DNA from: Paenibacillus athensensis
Lineage (GTDB): Bacteria; Bacillota; Bacilli; Paenibacillales; NBRC-103111
NCBI RefSeq assembly: GCF_004514475.2
Contig: NZ_MYFO02000001.1
Span: 248,001-312,000 of the forward strand
DNA: 64,000 nt
Direction: 5' to 3'
The stretch's first letter is position 1. Each line of letters begins with the position of its first letter. This document shows, piece by piece, positions 1 to 7,008 of this stretch. A program made the position numbers and the translations under genes. The notes beneath the pieces were generated by a model. It was not told the origin of the DNA and searched no databases. It saw only the letters and a program-made list of their open reading frames with translations.

Positions 1-2
1 TG

Positions 3-95
3 TCAGCCATTACCCGAAAGTCATGGTTTTCCATCGATAAGCGGCCGAGCATATTAAGACCCAAAGATGCTACGCGCAGAGGAGGGTCCAAGTGA
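3..95 (+). CDS. C-terminal tail of a GerA-type germination receptor subunit (partial)
   Basis: An open frame enters from the left edge and ends in TGA at 93-95, overlapping the GTG start of the next gene (GTGA), as in translationally coupled ger operons. Only about 30 residues are visible. They end in a basic tail (RPSILRPKDATRRGG) that resembles the cytoplasmic C-terminus of GerA/GerK-A receptor subunits. The assignment leans on position directly before a GerC lipoprotein gene. It could instead be the end of a B-subunit permease, though such a charged tail is less typical of those. Confidence 0.5.
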   Translation, partial: SAITRKSWFSIDKRPSILRPKDATRRGGSK

Positions 96-1252
96 GACGG
101 AGCAAACGATTGGCGGCTGTTACGCTTTCCTTGACCGCCTTGCTGCTCTTGACTGGCTGCTGGGACATCAAAAACATTCAGGATATGAACTATGTCACCA
201 GCATCGGATTCGATTATGCCGACAACGAATATCGGGTTTATGTGCAGATGCTGGATTTTATTTCCGTGGCCAAGGTCGAATCGGGCAAGCCCTCGCAGCA
301 TGTTCCGGTCTGGGTGGGCACAGGGAAGGGCGCTACGGTCATCGAAGCCGTCAATGACCTGTATCAAACTTCACAGGTGCGCGTATTTTACGGTCAGGTC
401 AGCTCGATTGTTGTAAGTGAACGTGTTATGAACAAAGGACTGCGCGATATTCAGGAGCTGCAAAACCGTTATTATGAGTTGCGCTTTACGCCGTGGGTAT
501 TCGGTACAACGATGCCGATTGACAAGCTTTTTGCGGTTACGCCGTTGTTTCATTTGTCTCCGATCATTTCTCTGCTGCACCAGCCGATGGAAAGCTATCG
601 GCAGAAATCAACAATCACTCCAATTACGTCGCGTGAATTTATCACGAATTATAATGAACCGGATCAAGTGGTGCTGCTGCCCTCGATAAGAGCCACGGCC
701 GAGCGGTGGAAGCAGGACACGAGCCCGCATGAAGTGCTTGATATCAATGGTGCGTTCGTCTATCAGGACGGGCAGTATCAAGGCTGGCTCAGCGAACGGA
801 AGCTGATCGGTTTACGTTGGATCGACCCCAAAACGAGCCGCAGTCCGCTGGTTGTGTATCGGGACGGACAGCCGGAAGCTGCCGTGTCGCTGGAAGCGCC
901 AAAGATTCAAATTCGGCCTATCGTGAAGGGGAATTCCGCGGCTTACGAGGTCAGCGTCAAGCTGTCAGGCAATATCAGCGATATCGTCCGCGCGATCAAG
1001 GAAACGGAGCTGGAAGCTGAAGTCGCTGCGCGGGTGCGCAACGAAATTCGCGAAACATTCGTAAACGGGCTGCAAATCAATAGCGATTTGCTCCAGCTGC
1101 AGCATACGCTCTACAGGACGAACAATAAAGAGTGGAAGCGATTGAAGCGGGAGGGGAACTTGAAGCTGATGCCGGACTCGCTTGCGGACATACGCGTGGA
1201 CGTTCAATTGAATAATGCAGGCAAGCTCAAATATCCGGCTGCCAGCCGTTAG
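92..1252 (+). CDS. Ger(x)C family spore germination lipoprotein
   Basis: This 386-residue protein is the C subunit of a nutrient germinant receptor. Such receptors sit in the inner membrane of the spore and trigger germination. It opens with a lipoprotein signal peptide whose lipobox is LLTGC, followed by the family hallmark CWD and the segment DMNYVTSIGFDY, and then by a full-length Ger(x)C body. The GTG start overlaps the stop of the upstream gene, which is probably the A subunit. No B-subunit permease gene follows, because the next gene runs the other way, so the B subunit must lie upstream or elsewhere. Function is known from the family; the germinant cannot be read from the sequence. Confidence 0.92.
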   Translation: MRRSKRLAAVTLSLTALLLLTGCWDIKNIQDMNYVTSIGFDYADNEYRVYVQMLDFISVAKVESGKPSQHVPVWVGTGKGATVIEAVNDLYQTSQVRVFYGQVSSIVVSERVMNKGLRDIQELQNRYYELRFTPWVFGTTMPIDKLFAVTPLFHLSPIISLLHQPMESYRQKSTITPITSREFITNYNEPDQVVLLPSIRATAERWKQDTSPHEVLDINGAFVYQDGQYQGWLSERKLIGLRWIDPKTSRSPLVVYRDGQPEAAVSLEAPKIQIRPIVKGNSAAYEVSVKLSGNISDIVRAIKETELEAEVAARVRNEIRETFVNGLQINSDLLQLQHTLYRTNNKEWKRLKREGNLKLMPDSLADIRVDVQLNNAGKLKYPAASR

Positions 1253-1443
1253 CCCGGACCGGGCCCGGAGCGCGCCGATCCGTTGTCGTCAAGCGCAGGC
1301 GCGGTTTCGATCGTCGTGCTCACTTCCTGCTTGAAATCGAATTTGGCGATCAGATTGACGCACAAGAGAGAATACAAATAATAGCCGACAATGATGCACA
1401 CACCGAATACAATGACAGCAGGCACGCCTTTCCATACTTTCAT
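1249..1443 (-). CDS. Small single-pass membrane protein, unknown function
   Basis: A 64-residue protein starting at ATG 1443, chosen because AAGGAGCT lies about 6 bases upstream. It has one strongly hydrophobic segment near residues 5-26 and a short polar tail rich in Gly/Pro/Ser. Its stop codon overlaps that of the convergent gerC-like gene by four bases. I do not recognise the family. Its place beside a germination operon makes a spore-related role possible, but nothing in the sequence proves it. Confidence 0.65.
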   Translation of the reverse strand: MKVWKGVPAVIVFGVCIIVGYYLYSLLCVNLIAKFDFKQEVSTTIETAPALDDNGSARSGPGPG

Positions 1444-1594
1444 GACGACAGCTCCTTTTGGGCCATAGGATGGTTGTCCCTTGCGTGAGGGCATTTACAA
1501 AATATCACAGCCTTCGCTGGGAAATAAGTACTATTTTTTTATAGAACTAGGCACGTCGAGGGGCTTCCCGCCCGATGTTCTCAGCAATCAGCCG

Positions 1595-1624
1595 TTGAAC
1601 AGGAAAAAATGAATGGTGTATACT
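1595..1624 (+). promoter_or_regulatory. Probable sigma-A promoter for the gene at 1660
   Basis: TTGAAC (1595-1600) and TATACT (1619-1624) are separated by 18 bases and lie 35 bases before the start codon. Confidence 0.55.
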
Positions 1625-1659
1625 AAAATTACCATTCTTTTTTTGCGGGAGGACTGTCT

Positions 1660-1893
1660 ATGAAAGTCATTTTCAAATATTGGATCAACGGGGAAGCGCG
1701 CAGCAGCGAAGTCGAGCTTACCGAAGACGAAGCCGGCTTGCTGGCCAAGTCCACACATGCCGTGTTCCCGCATTTTATCAATGGCAGCAATCATTTTAAA
1801 ATACGGGGCAATATTGCATCGACGACGTTTCACGCTCTGCCGCAAGGTCGGGTGTTTGTGATCGAAATCGGCGAAGCCAAGGATTTGGTGTAG
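1660..1893 (+). CDS. Hypothetical protein, 77 aa
   Basis: A small soluble protein, acidic in its first half, with no signal peptide or membrane segment. A good ribosome site (GGGAGGA) precedes ATG 1660, and a probable promoter lies at 1595-1624. Two bases separate its stop from the next start, so the two genes are almost certainly one transcript. I recognise no family. The compact alternation of strands and charged loops suggests a small beta-rich fold, which is only an impression. Confidence 0.7.
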   Translation: MKVIFKYWINGEARSSEVELTEDEAGLLAKSTHAVFPHFINGSNHFKIRGNIASTTFHALPQGRVFVIEIGEAKDLV

Positions 1894-1895
1894 CG

Positions 1896-2303
1896 ATGGT
1901 CGGGGAATTTCGCTATGAAATCGACAACTGTCCTCTGATTGTATACGAGCCGGCGATTGACTTCATCGAACGATATTTGCAGCAGATGGACGCGCGTACG
2001 CACTCCTTTTGCGAGCTTACTGTTGGCGAATCTGCTTGTTTGCAGGCCAGAGGCGGGGCCAGCCGGATGATTGTCGAATATCGGATCGGAGAAGGGGAGG
2101 CGTTCCGTCATTATGTGGTCGGGCGGAAGAAATCGACCCTTTTCCCTGTCAAGGTGCGTTACAGTGCGGGGATGATCCAGGCGTTCACCAACGAGCTGCT
2201 GACATGGGAAGAAGCGCTGGAGCTGTTTGGCGCATTTATGGATCATCCGCAGCCAAGCAGCGCGTACTTGCTAAGGGAGACGTTTCGCGAACAGGAGCTA
2301 TAG
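1896..2303 (+). CDS. Hypothetical protein, 135 aa, second gene of a two-gene operon
   Basis: A soluble 135-residue protein with no signal peptide and no motif that I recognise. It starts two bases after the stop of the 77-aa gene and has only a weak ribosome site of its own, so translational coupling is likely. A stem-loop with a T run (2320-2347) closes the operon. The pair is probably a conserved small cytosolic unit, but no function can be given. Confidence 0.7.
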   Translation: MVGEFRYEIDNCPLIVYEPAIDFIERYLQQMDARTHSFCELTVGESACLQARGGASRMIVEYRIGEGEAFRHYVVGRKKSTLFPVKVRYSAGMIQAFTNELLTWEEALELFGAFMDHPQPSSAYLLRETFREQEL

Positions 2304-2319
2304 GCAAAGCTATATATGA

Positions 2320-2347
2320 AGCTGATCGATCGGGATCGGCTTTTTTT
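2320..2347 (+). terminator. Intrinsic terminator after the 1660-2303 operon
   Basis: Arms AGCTGATC and GATCGGCT pair with one G-T and a 6-base loop, followed by seven T. Confidence 0.75.
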
Positions 2348-2492
2348 AATGCGCTGATAGGGGATTGACGCAACAGGTCCATCGCTTGACATGTGGTCAA
2401 TAAATTCCTCCCGCTACGTCAACAATATCAGTGTGCGAGAGACTTGCAGAAAATTACAATGAGCATGTTTCTTAATCCAAAGGAGGGAATTT

Positions 2493-4139
2493 ATGAATCA
2501 GGTTCATGTTTGGAGATTCAAGCCGGCCCGCTGGCTGGCGATGGTGCTGCTCGCAGCGGCGCTGCTGCTCGGTTGTGCCGTCAGGGGAGAAGCGGCGGTC
2601 GATAGCGGCTACAAGGTGTCCGTTATGCTTAATTTGCCGGATATCACCGATTTCAATGCTTTTGACGCGCAGCTGACAACCTTGAAGAACTATGGCGTCA
2701 AGGTCGTAGAGGTTGACATGTGGTGGAACCATTTTGAGCCGACGACGCGCAATCAGTTCAACTGGAGCTATTATCAGAATGTGTTTACCCACATCAAAAA
2801 CGCCGGATTGCTCATTGCGCCGATTTTCTCTTTTCACCAGTGCGGCGGCAACGTTGGCGACAATTGCAATTTTCCGGTTCCGAGCTGGGTCTGGTCGCTG
2901 GGCACACAGGATCAAATGCAATACAAGTCCGAGACCGGCTACTACAACAACGAATACGTCGCTCCTTATTTCACGACGGCATACACGCTGTACGATGAGG
3001 CGTTCAAATCGTTTGCAGCCAACATGAGCGCGTTTCAGGGTTCGTTTTATAAAATCTATATCGGACTCGGCCCGGCCGGCGAGCTGCGCTATCCGAGCTA
3101 CAACGCTGCTGACGGCTGGACTTATCCGGGACGCGGCAAGCTCCAGGCGTATTCCGGCCCGGCCATCGCGAGCTTCCAGAGCGCCATGCAAGCCAAATAC
3201 AGCACGATTGGCGCGTTGAACAGCGCTTGGGGAACGTCGCTAAGCGGCTTCAATCAAGTCATGCCGCCTTCGAACGGAGATAGCTTTTTTAACACAGGGG
3301 GGTATACGATTACGTACGGCAAGGACTTTTTGACATGGTATCAAGGCGTGCTGACGACGCATATGAGCAATGTAATGGCCAAGGCTCATCCGGCGCTGGA
3401 TACGTTCGGTGTGCGCTTGGGGGCCAAGATGCCGGGCATCCATTGGCAATACAACAACCCTTCGGTGCCGCATGAAGCCGAAAATACAGCGGGTCTGTAC
3501 AACTACTCGACAATGATCGACCAGTACAAGACCAGCAATGTCGATCTGGCCTTCACAGCGCTGGAGCTGCAGGACAACGCCGGGTATCCGTACTACAGCC
3601 AGCCGCAGGCGCTTGTACAGTATGTCGCGGGCTTGTGTTTGCAAAAGGGCGTGCCGCATGACGCGGAAAATGCGCTGGCAATCAGCGGCAACTCGGCGTT
3701 GTACAATAGCGCAGCCTTTAACACGTTCAACTACGGCTTCGACGGCTTTGCCCTGCTGCGGCTGGAAAATGTCGTAACCCCAAGCGGCGCGGCTACTGCA
3801 GAGCTGAGTCCGTTCACGCAGGCGCTGGCGCTGCAGCCGCAGAAGGTGACGGTAACCATTAATGGCGCGAATCCAGCGGCGGGCCAAAGCGTCTACCTGA
3901 TCGGCGACCGGATGGAGTTCGGGGCATGGAATACGGGCTTTGCCATCCCGGCGACCAATGTCGGCGGCGGCGTATGGAAAGCCACGTTTAATCTTGGGGC
4001 GTCGCACGCTTACAGCTTCAAGGCGATCAAGAAAACATCGTCCGGCGCCGTCACGTGGGAGAATGGCGGCAACCACAGCTGGACCGTGCCCTACATCGCC
4101 GGAGGGACGTCTACCTACACGTTGAATTGGCAAAACTGA
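2493..4139 (+). CDS. Secreted beta-amylase (GH14) with starch-binding domain (CBM20)
   Basis: This 548-residue enzyme should release maltose from the non-reducing ends of starch outside the cell. After a signal peptide of about 34 residues comes a GH14 barrel with the hallmark HQCGGNVGDNCNFPVPSW (about 115-132). The acid/base glutamate is E197 in GPAGELRYPSY, and the second catalytic glutamate is probably E392 in the AENAL motif. The last 100 residues form a CBM20 (VYLIGDRMEFGAWN and a C-terminal WENGGNHSW). Length and order match the Bacillus cereus beta-amylase. The signal region contains LLLGC, so lipid anchoring cannot be fully excluded. AGGAGGG precedes the ATG. Confidence 0.95.
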   Translation: MNQVHVWRFKPARWLAMVLLAAALLLGCAVRGEAAVDSGYKVSVMLNLPDITDFNAFDAQLTTLKNYGVKVVEVDMWWNHFEPTTRNQFNWSYYQNVFTHIKNAGLLIAPIFSFHQCGGNVGDNCNFPVPSWVWSLGTQDQMQYKSETGYYNNEYVAPYFTTAYTLYDEAFKSFAANMSAFQGSFYKIYIGLGPAGELRYPSYNAADGWTYPGRGKLQAYSGPAIASFQSAMQAKYSTIGALNSAWGTSLSGFNQVMPPSNGDSFFNTGGYTITYGKDFLTWYQGVLTTHMSNVMAKAHPALDTFGVRLGAKMPGIHWQYNNPSVPHEAENTAGLYNYSTMIDQYKTSNVDLAFTALELQDNAGYPYYSQPQALVQYVAGLCLQKGVPHDAENALAISGNSALYNSAAFNTFNYGFDGFALLRLENVVTPSGAATAELSPFTQALALQPQKVTVTINGANPAAGQSVYLIGDRMEFGAWNTGFAIPATNVGGGVWKATFNLGASHAYSFKAIKKTSSGAVTWENGGNHSWTVPYIAGGTSTYTLNWQN

Positions 4140-4273
4140 TCTGTCGCAGGTGCGGCTGCGGAACAGGCGGGCCATAGGGCCAGCCTGCTCCTTGGCAGCT
4201 GGATCCATCTCCGAAGGAATAAGCAGGGAAATGCTCCGCTCGCGGCGAACGAATGAGCAGGAGGTGATTGTCC

Positions 4274-4393
4274 ATGTCCAACGACGAACAGCTGCTTCCT
4301 GAGGAACAGGAAGTTCTGGAAATGAAAGAGGCGGATCGCGCGACCGTCGAGGATGCGTTCCCGACTTCCGTAAACGGTCAGGTGACCGACTGA
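4274..4393 (+). CDS. Small acidic protein, 39 aa
   Basis: A short frame starting at ATG 4274 with an excellent ribosome site (AGGAGGTGA) 5-6 bases upstream and ending in TGA just before a perfect terminator hairpin. The peptide is very acidic, with no cysteine, signal peptide or membrane segment. I recognise no family. The strong ribosome site and tight terminator argue that it is really translated. It lies between the beta-amylase gene and the agr-like cluster, but is separated from the cluster by two terminators. Confidence 0.6.
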   Translation: MSNDEQLLPEEQEVLEMKEADRATVEDAFPTSVNGQVTD

Positions 4394-4398
4394 TTGCT

Positions 4399-4420
4399 GA
4401 CGCCCGCAAGGGCGTCTTTG
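4399..4420 (+). terminator. Intrinsic terminator after the 39-aa gene
   Basis: Perfect 7-bp stem GACGCCC/GGGCGTC with a GCAA tetraloop, followed by a short TTTG tract. Confidence 0.7.
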
Positions 4421-4428
4421 TATGTTCA

Positions 4429-4462
4429 GGCCAACCTGCAGCTCAGGGTTAGCCTTTTTTTT
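4429..4462 (+). terminator. Second intrinsic terminator
   Basis: GGCCAACC pairs with GGTTAGCC (one mismatch) and is followed by eight T. It isolates the agr-like cluster from upstream transcription. Confidence 0.7.
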
Positions 4463-4476
4463 ATATAAGACAAGAC

Positions 4477-4495
4477 CAGTTAACTGCGTTATAAT
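4477..4495 (+). promoter_or_regulatory. Possible promoter and operator for the agr-like cluster
   Basis: A perfect 10-base palindrome, CAGTTAACTG (4477-4486), lies four bases before a TATAAT box (4490-4495). No good -35 box is visible, which fits an activator-dependent promoter. The LytTR protein of the cluster is the obvious candidate regulator, but this is inference. Confidence 0.3.
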
Positions 4496-4617
4496 CCTAT
4501 TAATCCCATATTTGCTAGCCAATATTTTTTAAATTTCGACAATCTGCAAAATCTGTAGAAATGAAAACTTCCATAGTGTTATTGTAGAGGGAAAGAAAGT
4601 AAAATGTGGGGGAAATC

Positions 4618-5283
4618 ATGAATACCGTGCTGTACGTCGCGCTTGGTTTTTTGGATATCGTGGTCGTGTTTGCGTTTCTTTTCAAAATCTACCGTTGGCC
4701 GTTTTGGGGCTACGCCAGGGAAATAGCGGCGATTGCGCTGACGCTGAGCATTATTTCCTGGGTCGACCGCGTCGTGTTCCAATGGGCTGACTGGGACGCG
4801 ACGGTTCAGTACGGTCTTGTCATTCTTTCGCTCAAATTGCTATTCCGGGTGCGCTGGAACCGGGCATTTACGCTCGCGACAGTCGGTTATCTGGCTTTCG
4901 TCTCGACGCAAAATGTCGTTTATGCCCTGCTGCTGGTTACGAATATGGTCAACATGGCGGATGCGCAAATTACTCAGGGAGCAGGCACATATCTGATACA
5001 AATTTGCACACATCTTGTCAGTTTGCTGATTTGTCTGGCGCTGTATTACGGAGGTTACGGTTTTTCATATATTTCTGTACCGCCGCATGACCGCAAGAAA
5101 GAGCTGGCTTCCAATGTGCAGCGCGTGATTTCGGCGTTAAACGTGCTGGCTGCGCTGATTCTGGCCAGCACCATGTATTGGGTAATGAATTACTATCAGC
5201 ATGTGTATATTATTGTGCCGAGTGCGCTGCTTGCGTTGTTTTTGCTGATTGTTGTATCCCGCAAGAGGGAGAGTGCACAATGA
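4618..5283 (+). CDS. Polytopic membrane protein of the agr-like cluster, AgrC-sensor-like but without a kinase
   Basis: A 221-residue protein made almost wholly of about six or seven hydrophobic segments, ending in a short basic tail (SRKRESAQ). Its arrangement recalls the membrane sensor half of AgrC-type kinases, but the gene stops where the GHKL kinase would begin, and no kinase gene follows. It overlaps agrB by four bases (ATGA). The role is inferred from context: a receptor or inhibitor in the membrane that controls the LytTR protein, as membrane proteins do in the LytTR regulatory systems HdrRM and BrsRM of streptococci. A GTG at 4606 is an alternative start. Confidence 0.7.
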   Translation: MNTVLYVALGFLDIVVVFAFLFKIYRWPFWGYAREIAAIALTLSIISWVDRVVFQWADWDATVQYGLVILSLKLLFRVRWNRAFTLATVGYLAFVSTQNVVYALLLVTNMVNMADAQITQGAGTYLIQICTHLVSLLICLALYYGGYGFSYISVPPHDRKKELASNVQRVISALNVLAALILASTMYWVMNYYQHVYIIVPSALLALFLLIVVSRKRESAQ

Positions 5284-5789
5284 GAGATCCGATCGACGTA
5301 GTGGCGCGCAGGCTTTCCAGAGTAGGGTGGATCAGGCGGGAGATGAGCGAGCAACTGGCCGAATACCGGCTGGCCGTCGGCATCAACATGATCGGCGTCA
5401 TTTTGTCTACGGCGCTGCTGGGCGCGATGTGGGGAAAATATGGACAGGCGATGGTGGCGATGGTTTGCTTTTTCGCGTTGCGGGCTTTTTCCGGAGGCTT
5501 TCATTTTCGCTCGTTAACGTTGTGCTGGGCCGTTACTGTCGCTTTGTTCGTTGCCATTGGCTTTGTGGAGCTGCCGCTTGCAGCAACAGGAGCTGTCAAT
5601 ACAGCGGCGCTGCTGCTGGTGCTGTGGCGAGCTCCGCGGAATGTGACTGGCGTGCCGGTGTATATGTACCGATATATGAAATTTTTTTCCGGGCTGATCG
5701 TCGGGTTGAATCTGATTTGGCTCAGCGATCAGGCAGCCGTCAGCTTTGCGGCGCAGGCTCTGCTATTGCTGCCCCATGAGAGGAGGTGA
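5280..5789 (+). CDS. agrB: AgrB family membrane peptidase
   Basis: AgrB is a membrane cysteine endopeptidase that trims and cyclises the AgrD signal precursor. The 169-residue protein has the usual length, several membrane segments, and the catalytic motif SGGFHFRSLTLC. This gives His75 and Cys82, the same seven-residue spacing as His77/Cys84 of Staphylococcus aureus AgrB. It overlaps the upstream membrane protein by ATGA, and a strong ribosome site at its 3' end (GAGGAGGTGA) serves the next small gene. Family assignment is firm; substrate identity is inferred from the neighbour. Confidence 0.9.
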   Translation: MRDPIDVVARRLSRVGWIRREMSEQLAEYRLAVGINMIGVILSTALLGAMWGKYGQAMVAMVCFFALRAFSGGFHFRSLTLCWAVTVALFVAIGFVELPLAATGAVNTAALLLVLWRAPRNVTGVPVYMYRYMKFFSGLIVGLNLIWLSDQAAVSFAAQALLLLPHERR

Positions 5790-5793
5790 TTTT

Positions 5794-5931
5794 ATGGAAA
5801 GATATGCAAACTATATCGGCGAAGCCAAAACGCATGTTTATCTCGCTTCGTTTACTTTGGTCTTCATCCTTTATTTCCTGTTCTTCAAAGGATCCATCGG
5901 AGATAAGCAGCTTCCGCTGGAACTGCAGTAA
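5794..5931 (+). CDS. AgrD-like small peptide, candidate signal precursor
   Basis: A 45-residue peptide starting at ATG 5794 behind a near-perfect ribosome site (AGGAGGTGA). It sits exactly where agrD is expected, between agrB and the regulator. It has a polar N-terminus, a hydrophobic stretch at about residues 15-31, and a C-terminal tail GDKQLPLELQ that resembles the conserved P-x-E-L tail of AgrD. It lacks the cysteine that normally forms the thiolactone. The only nearby hydroxyl residue is Ser34. So either the signal is a lactone or linear, or the peptide is not a true AgrD. Start and expression are well supported; function is inferred. Confidence 0.65.
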   Translation: MERYANYIGEAKTHVYLASFTLVFILYFLFFKGSIGDKQLPLELQ

Positions 5932-5933
5932 CC

Positions 5934-6266
5934 ATGCTGTTTAACTGTCTGGACGACAAGGGAGATCCGCTGGATATTCCGAAAGATCAAGTGCTCTATG
6001 TCTACAAGGTGGCCAAATACGCCTTGTTCGTCCATACGGATCGCCATCAAGAGCTGGAGTGGGAGATGATGGGCCCCATTGATTCAGCGTCCAGATTTCT
6101 CGCCCAATTCGGTTTTGCGCGGGTGGATTCGGGCACGATTGTGAATATGAGCAAGATTGCGAGCTGGAGCAAGAAAAAGGTGTTCGGCAAGTATGAAGCT
6201 TATTTCACAGATGGCAGTAAAGTTACGGTTTCAAGAACCGCACACGAGCTGTATTGCAAATCCTAG
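5934..6266 (+). CDS. Stand-alone LytTR DNA-binding regulator
   Basis: A 110-residue protein consisting of little more than one LytTR domain, the DNA-binding module of AgrA. Typical features are the segment RFLAQFGFARVDSGTIVNM and the C-terminal strand pattern KYEAYFTDGSKVTVSR. There is no receiver domain and so no phosphorylation site. The gene begins two bases after the stop of the AgrD-like gene and ends at a strong terminator. It is likely the output regulator of the cluster and probably autoregulates it. Activity must be controlled without phosphotransfer, perhaps by the membrane protein at 4618. Confidence 0.85.
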   Translation: MLFNCLDDKGDPLDIPKDQVLYVYKVAKYALFVHTDRHQELEWEMMGPIDSASRFLAQFGFARVDSGTIVNMSKIASWSKKKVFGKYEAYFTDGSKVTVSRTAHELYCKS

Positions 6267-6299
6267 CTGCTTCCACTTGGTGGGGCAGCTATTTTATTT
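6265..6299 (+). terminator. Intrinsic terminator of the agr-like cluster
   Basis: AGCTGC...GCAGCT with further pairing inside (CCAC/GTGG), followed by an ATTTTATTT tract. Confidence 0.75.
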
Positions 6300-6394
6300 A
6301 ACACACTTTGTATTTCCTGTCAACAACTGAAAAGGTATACCTTTCTGTACATACCATTCATTCCCTTTTATGTGTATAGTAGAGTTACGCTCGG

Positions 6395-6412
6395 ACGCAA
6401 ATATATTTGCGT
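6395..6412. promoter_or_regulatory. Perfect 18-base palindrome, likely operator
   Basis: ACGCAAATATATTTGCGT reads the same on both strands. It is framed by CGG, and its left half (CGGACGCAAAT) is repeated directly at 6414-6424. It sits about 40 bases before the start of the 59-aa gene, downstream of a possible -10 box (TATAGT, 6375-6380), where a repressor would act. Confidence 0.5.
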
Positions 6413-6450
6413 TCGGACGCAAATGCACGCAAGCGCAGAAAGGGGATTCC

Positions 6451-6630
6451 ATGAACATCGAGCAGACGGTTGAGGAAATTTTGGCAATCAAAAGGATGCT
6501 GCATCAAGGAGCGTCGACGGAAGAAGTAGGACGCTATATCGAGCAGCGGGTCAAGCAGGACCCGGTTCGCTCTGCGGAATGCGAAACGCCCGCTTTATGC
6601 GGCGCCAATACCGGAGGGAGCATACGGTAG
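6451..6630 (+). CDS. Small hypothetical protein, 59 aa
   Basis: A 59-residue soluble peptide with a predicted helical first half (EQTVEEILAIKRML) and two cysteines near the end. The ATG at 6451 is preceded by AAAGGGG. The coding frame stays open upstream, but the operator palindrome at 6395-6412 makes an upstream start unlikely. I recognise no family. The striking palindrome in its leader suggests tight regulation. Confidence 0.5.
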   Translation: MNIEQTVEEILAIKRMLHQGASTEEVGRYIEQRVKQDPVRSAECETPALCGANTGGSIR

Positions 6631-6728
6631 GGACCTTCGCGGGAGAGGCGCTTGGCCGTTGTCTGCCTTGTCGTCGTACATGTTTGACGAAGGGTTGCAA
6701 CAGGCCATGCCTATTTGTATTCATCGAT

Positions 6729-6756
6729 CCTCGACGCCAGGCGTTGGGGTTTTTTT
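6729..6756 (+). terminator. Intrinsic terminator
   Basis: CCTCGACGCC pairs throughout with GGCGTTGGGG (two wobbles) and is followed by seven T. It probably ends the 59-aa gene transcript. Confidence 0.7.
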
Positions 6757-6783
6757 CTGTTTATCGAAAGCCTGATGATGTAA

Positions 6784-6936
6784 AAAGACTGTGATAAAGA
6801 AGTCATCATACTGACTGTGGTAGGGCCGACGCTGAAGCTCGACAATCTCCCTGATACAACTCGTCGCAGTACGTTGACTGTCTCCGGCACATTAAGCGAT
6901 ATTAACGATAGCGAGCCTATCGTCTACTTGAACATA
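6784..6936 (+). pseudogene. Remnant of an extracellular Ig-like/bacterial repeat protein
   Basis: After an in-frame stop at 6781 the plus strand reads for about 50 codons as a plausible protein segment, including VVGPTLKLDNLPDTT and STLTVSGTLSDINDSEPIVY. This is the typical start of an Ig-like module in secreted Bacillales enzymes or S-layer-associated proteins. It has no start, no signal and runs into a terminator hairpin, so it looks like a leftover from a deleted gene. Family assignment is by pattern only. Confidence 0.45.
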
Positions 6937-6948
6937 GGCCTGCTAAAG

Positions 6949-6993
6949 AACGCCCTGTCAGCGCGCATGAATACATGCCACCGGCAGGGCGTT
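6949..6993. terminator. Hairpin terminator, probably for the minus-strand gene at 7009
   Basis: AACGCCCTG (6949-6957) is the exact reverse complement of CAGGGCGTT (6985-6993). On the minus strand the stem is followed by TTCTTT. Confidence 0.6.
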
Positions 6994-7008
6994 TGTTTGT
7001 ATGACAAG

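Larger units (their letters stand above)
6631..7008. other. Intergenic stretch with a terminator and a gene remnant
   Basis: These 378 bases hold no intact gene. They contain a terminator (6729-6756), a short fragment of an Ig-like protein (6784-6936) and a second hairpin (6949-6993) that probably ends the minus-strand gene at 7009. Confidence 0.6.

Noticed and set aside
2386-2391. TTGACA as the -35 box of the beta-amylase promoter
   Set aside because: No acceptable -10 box at the right distance.
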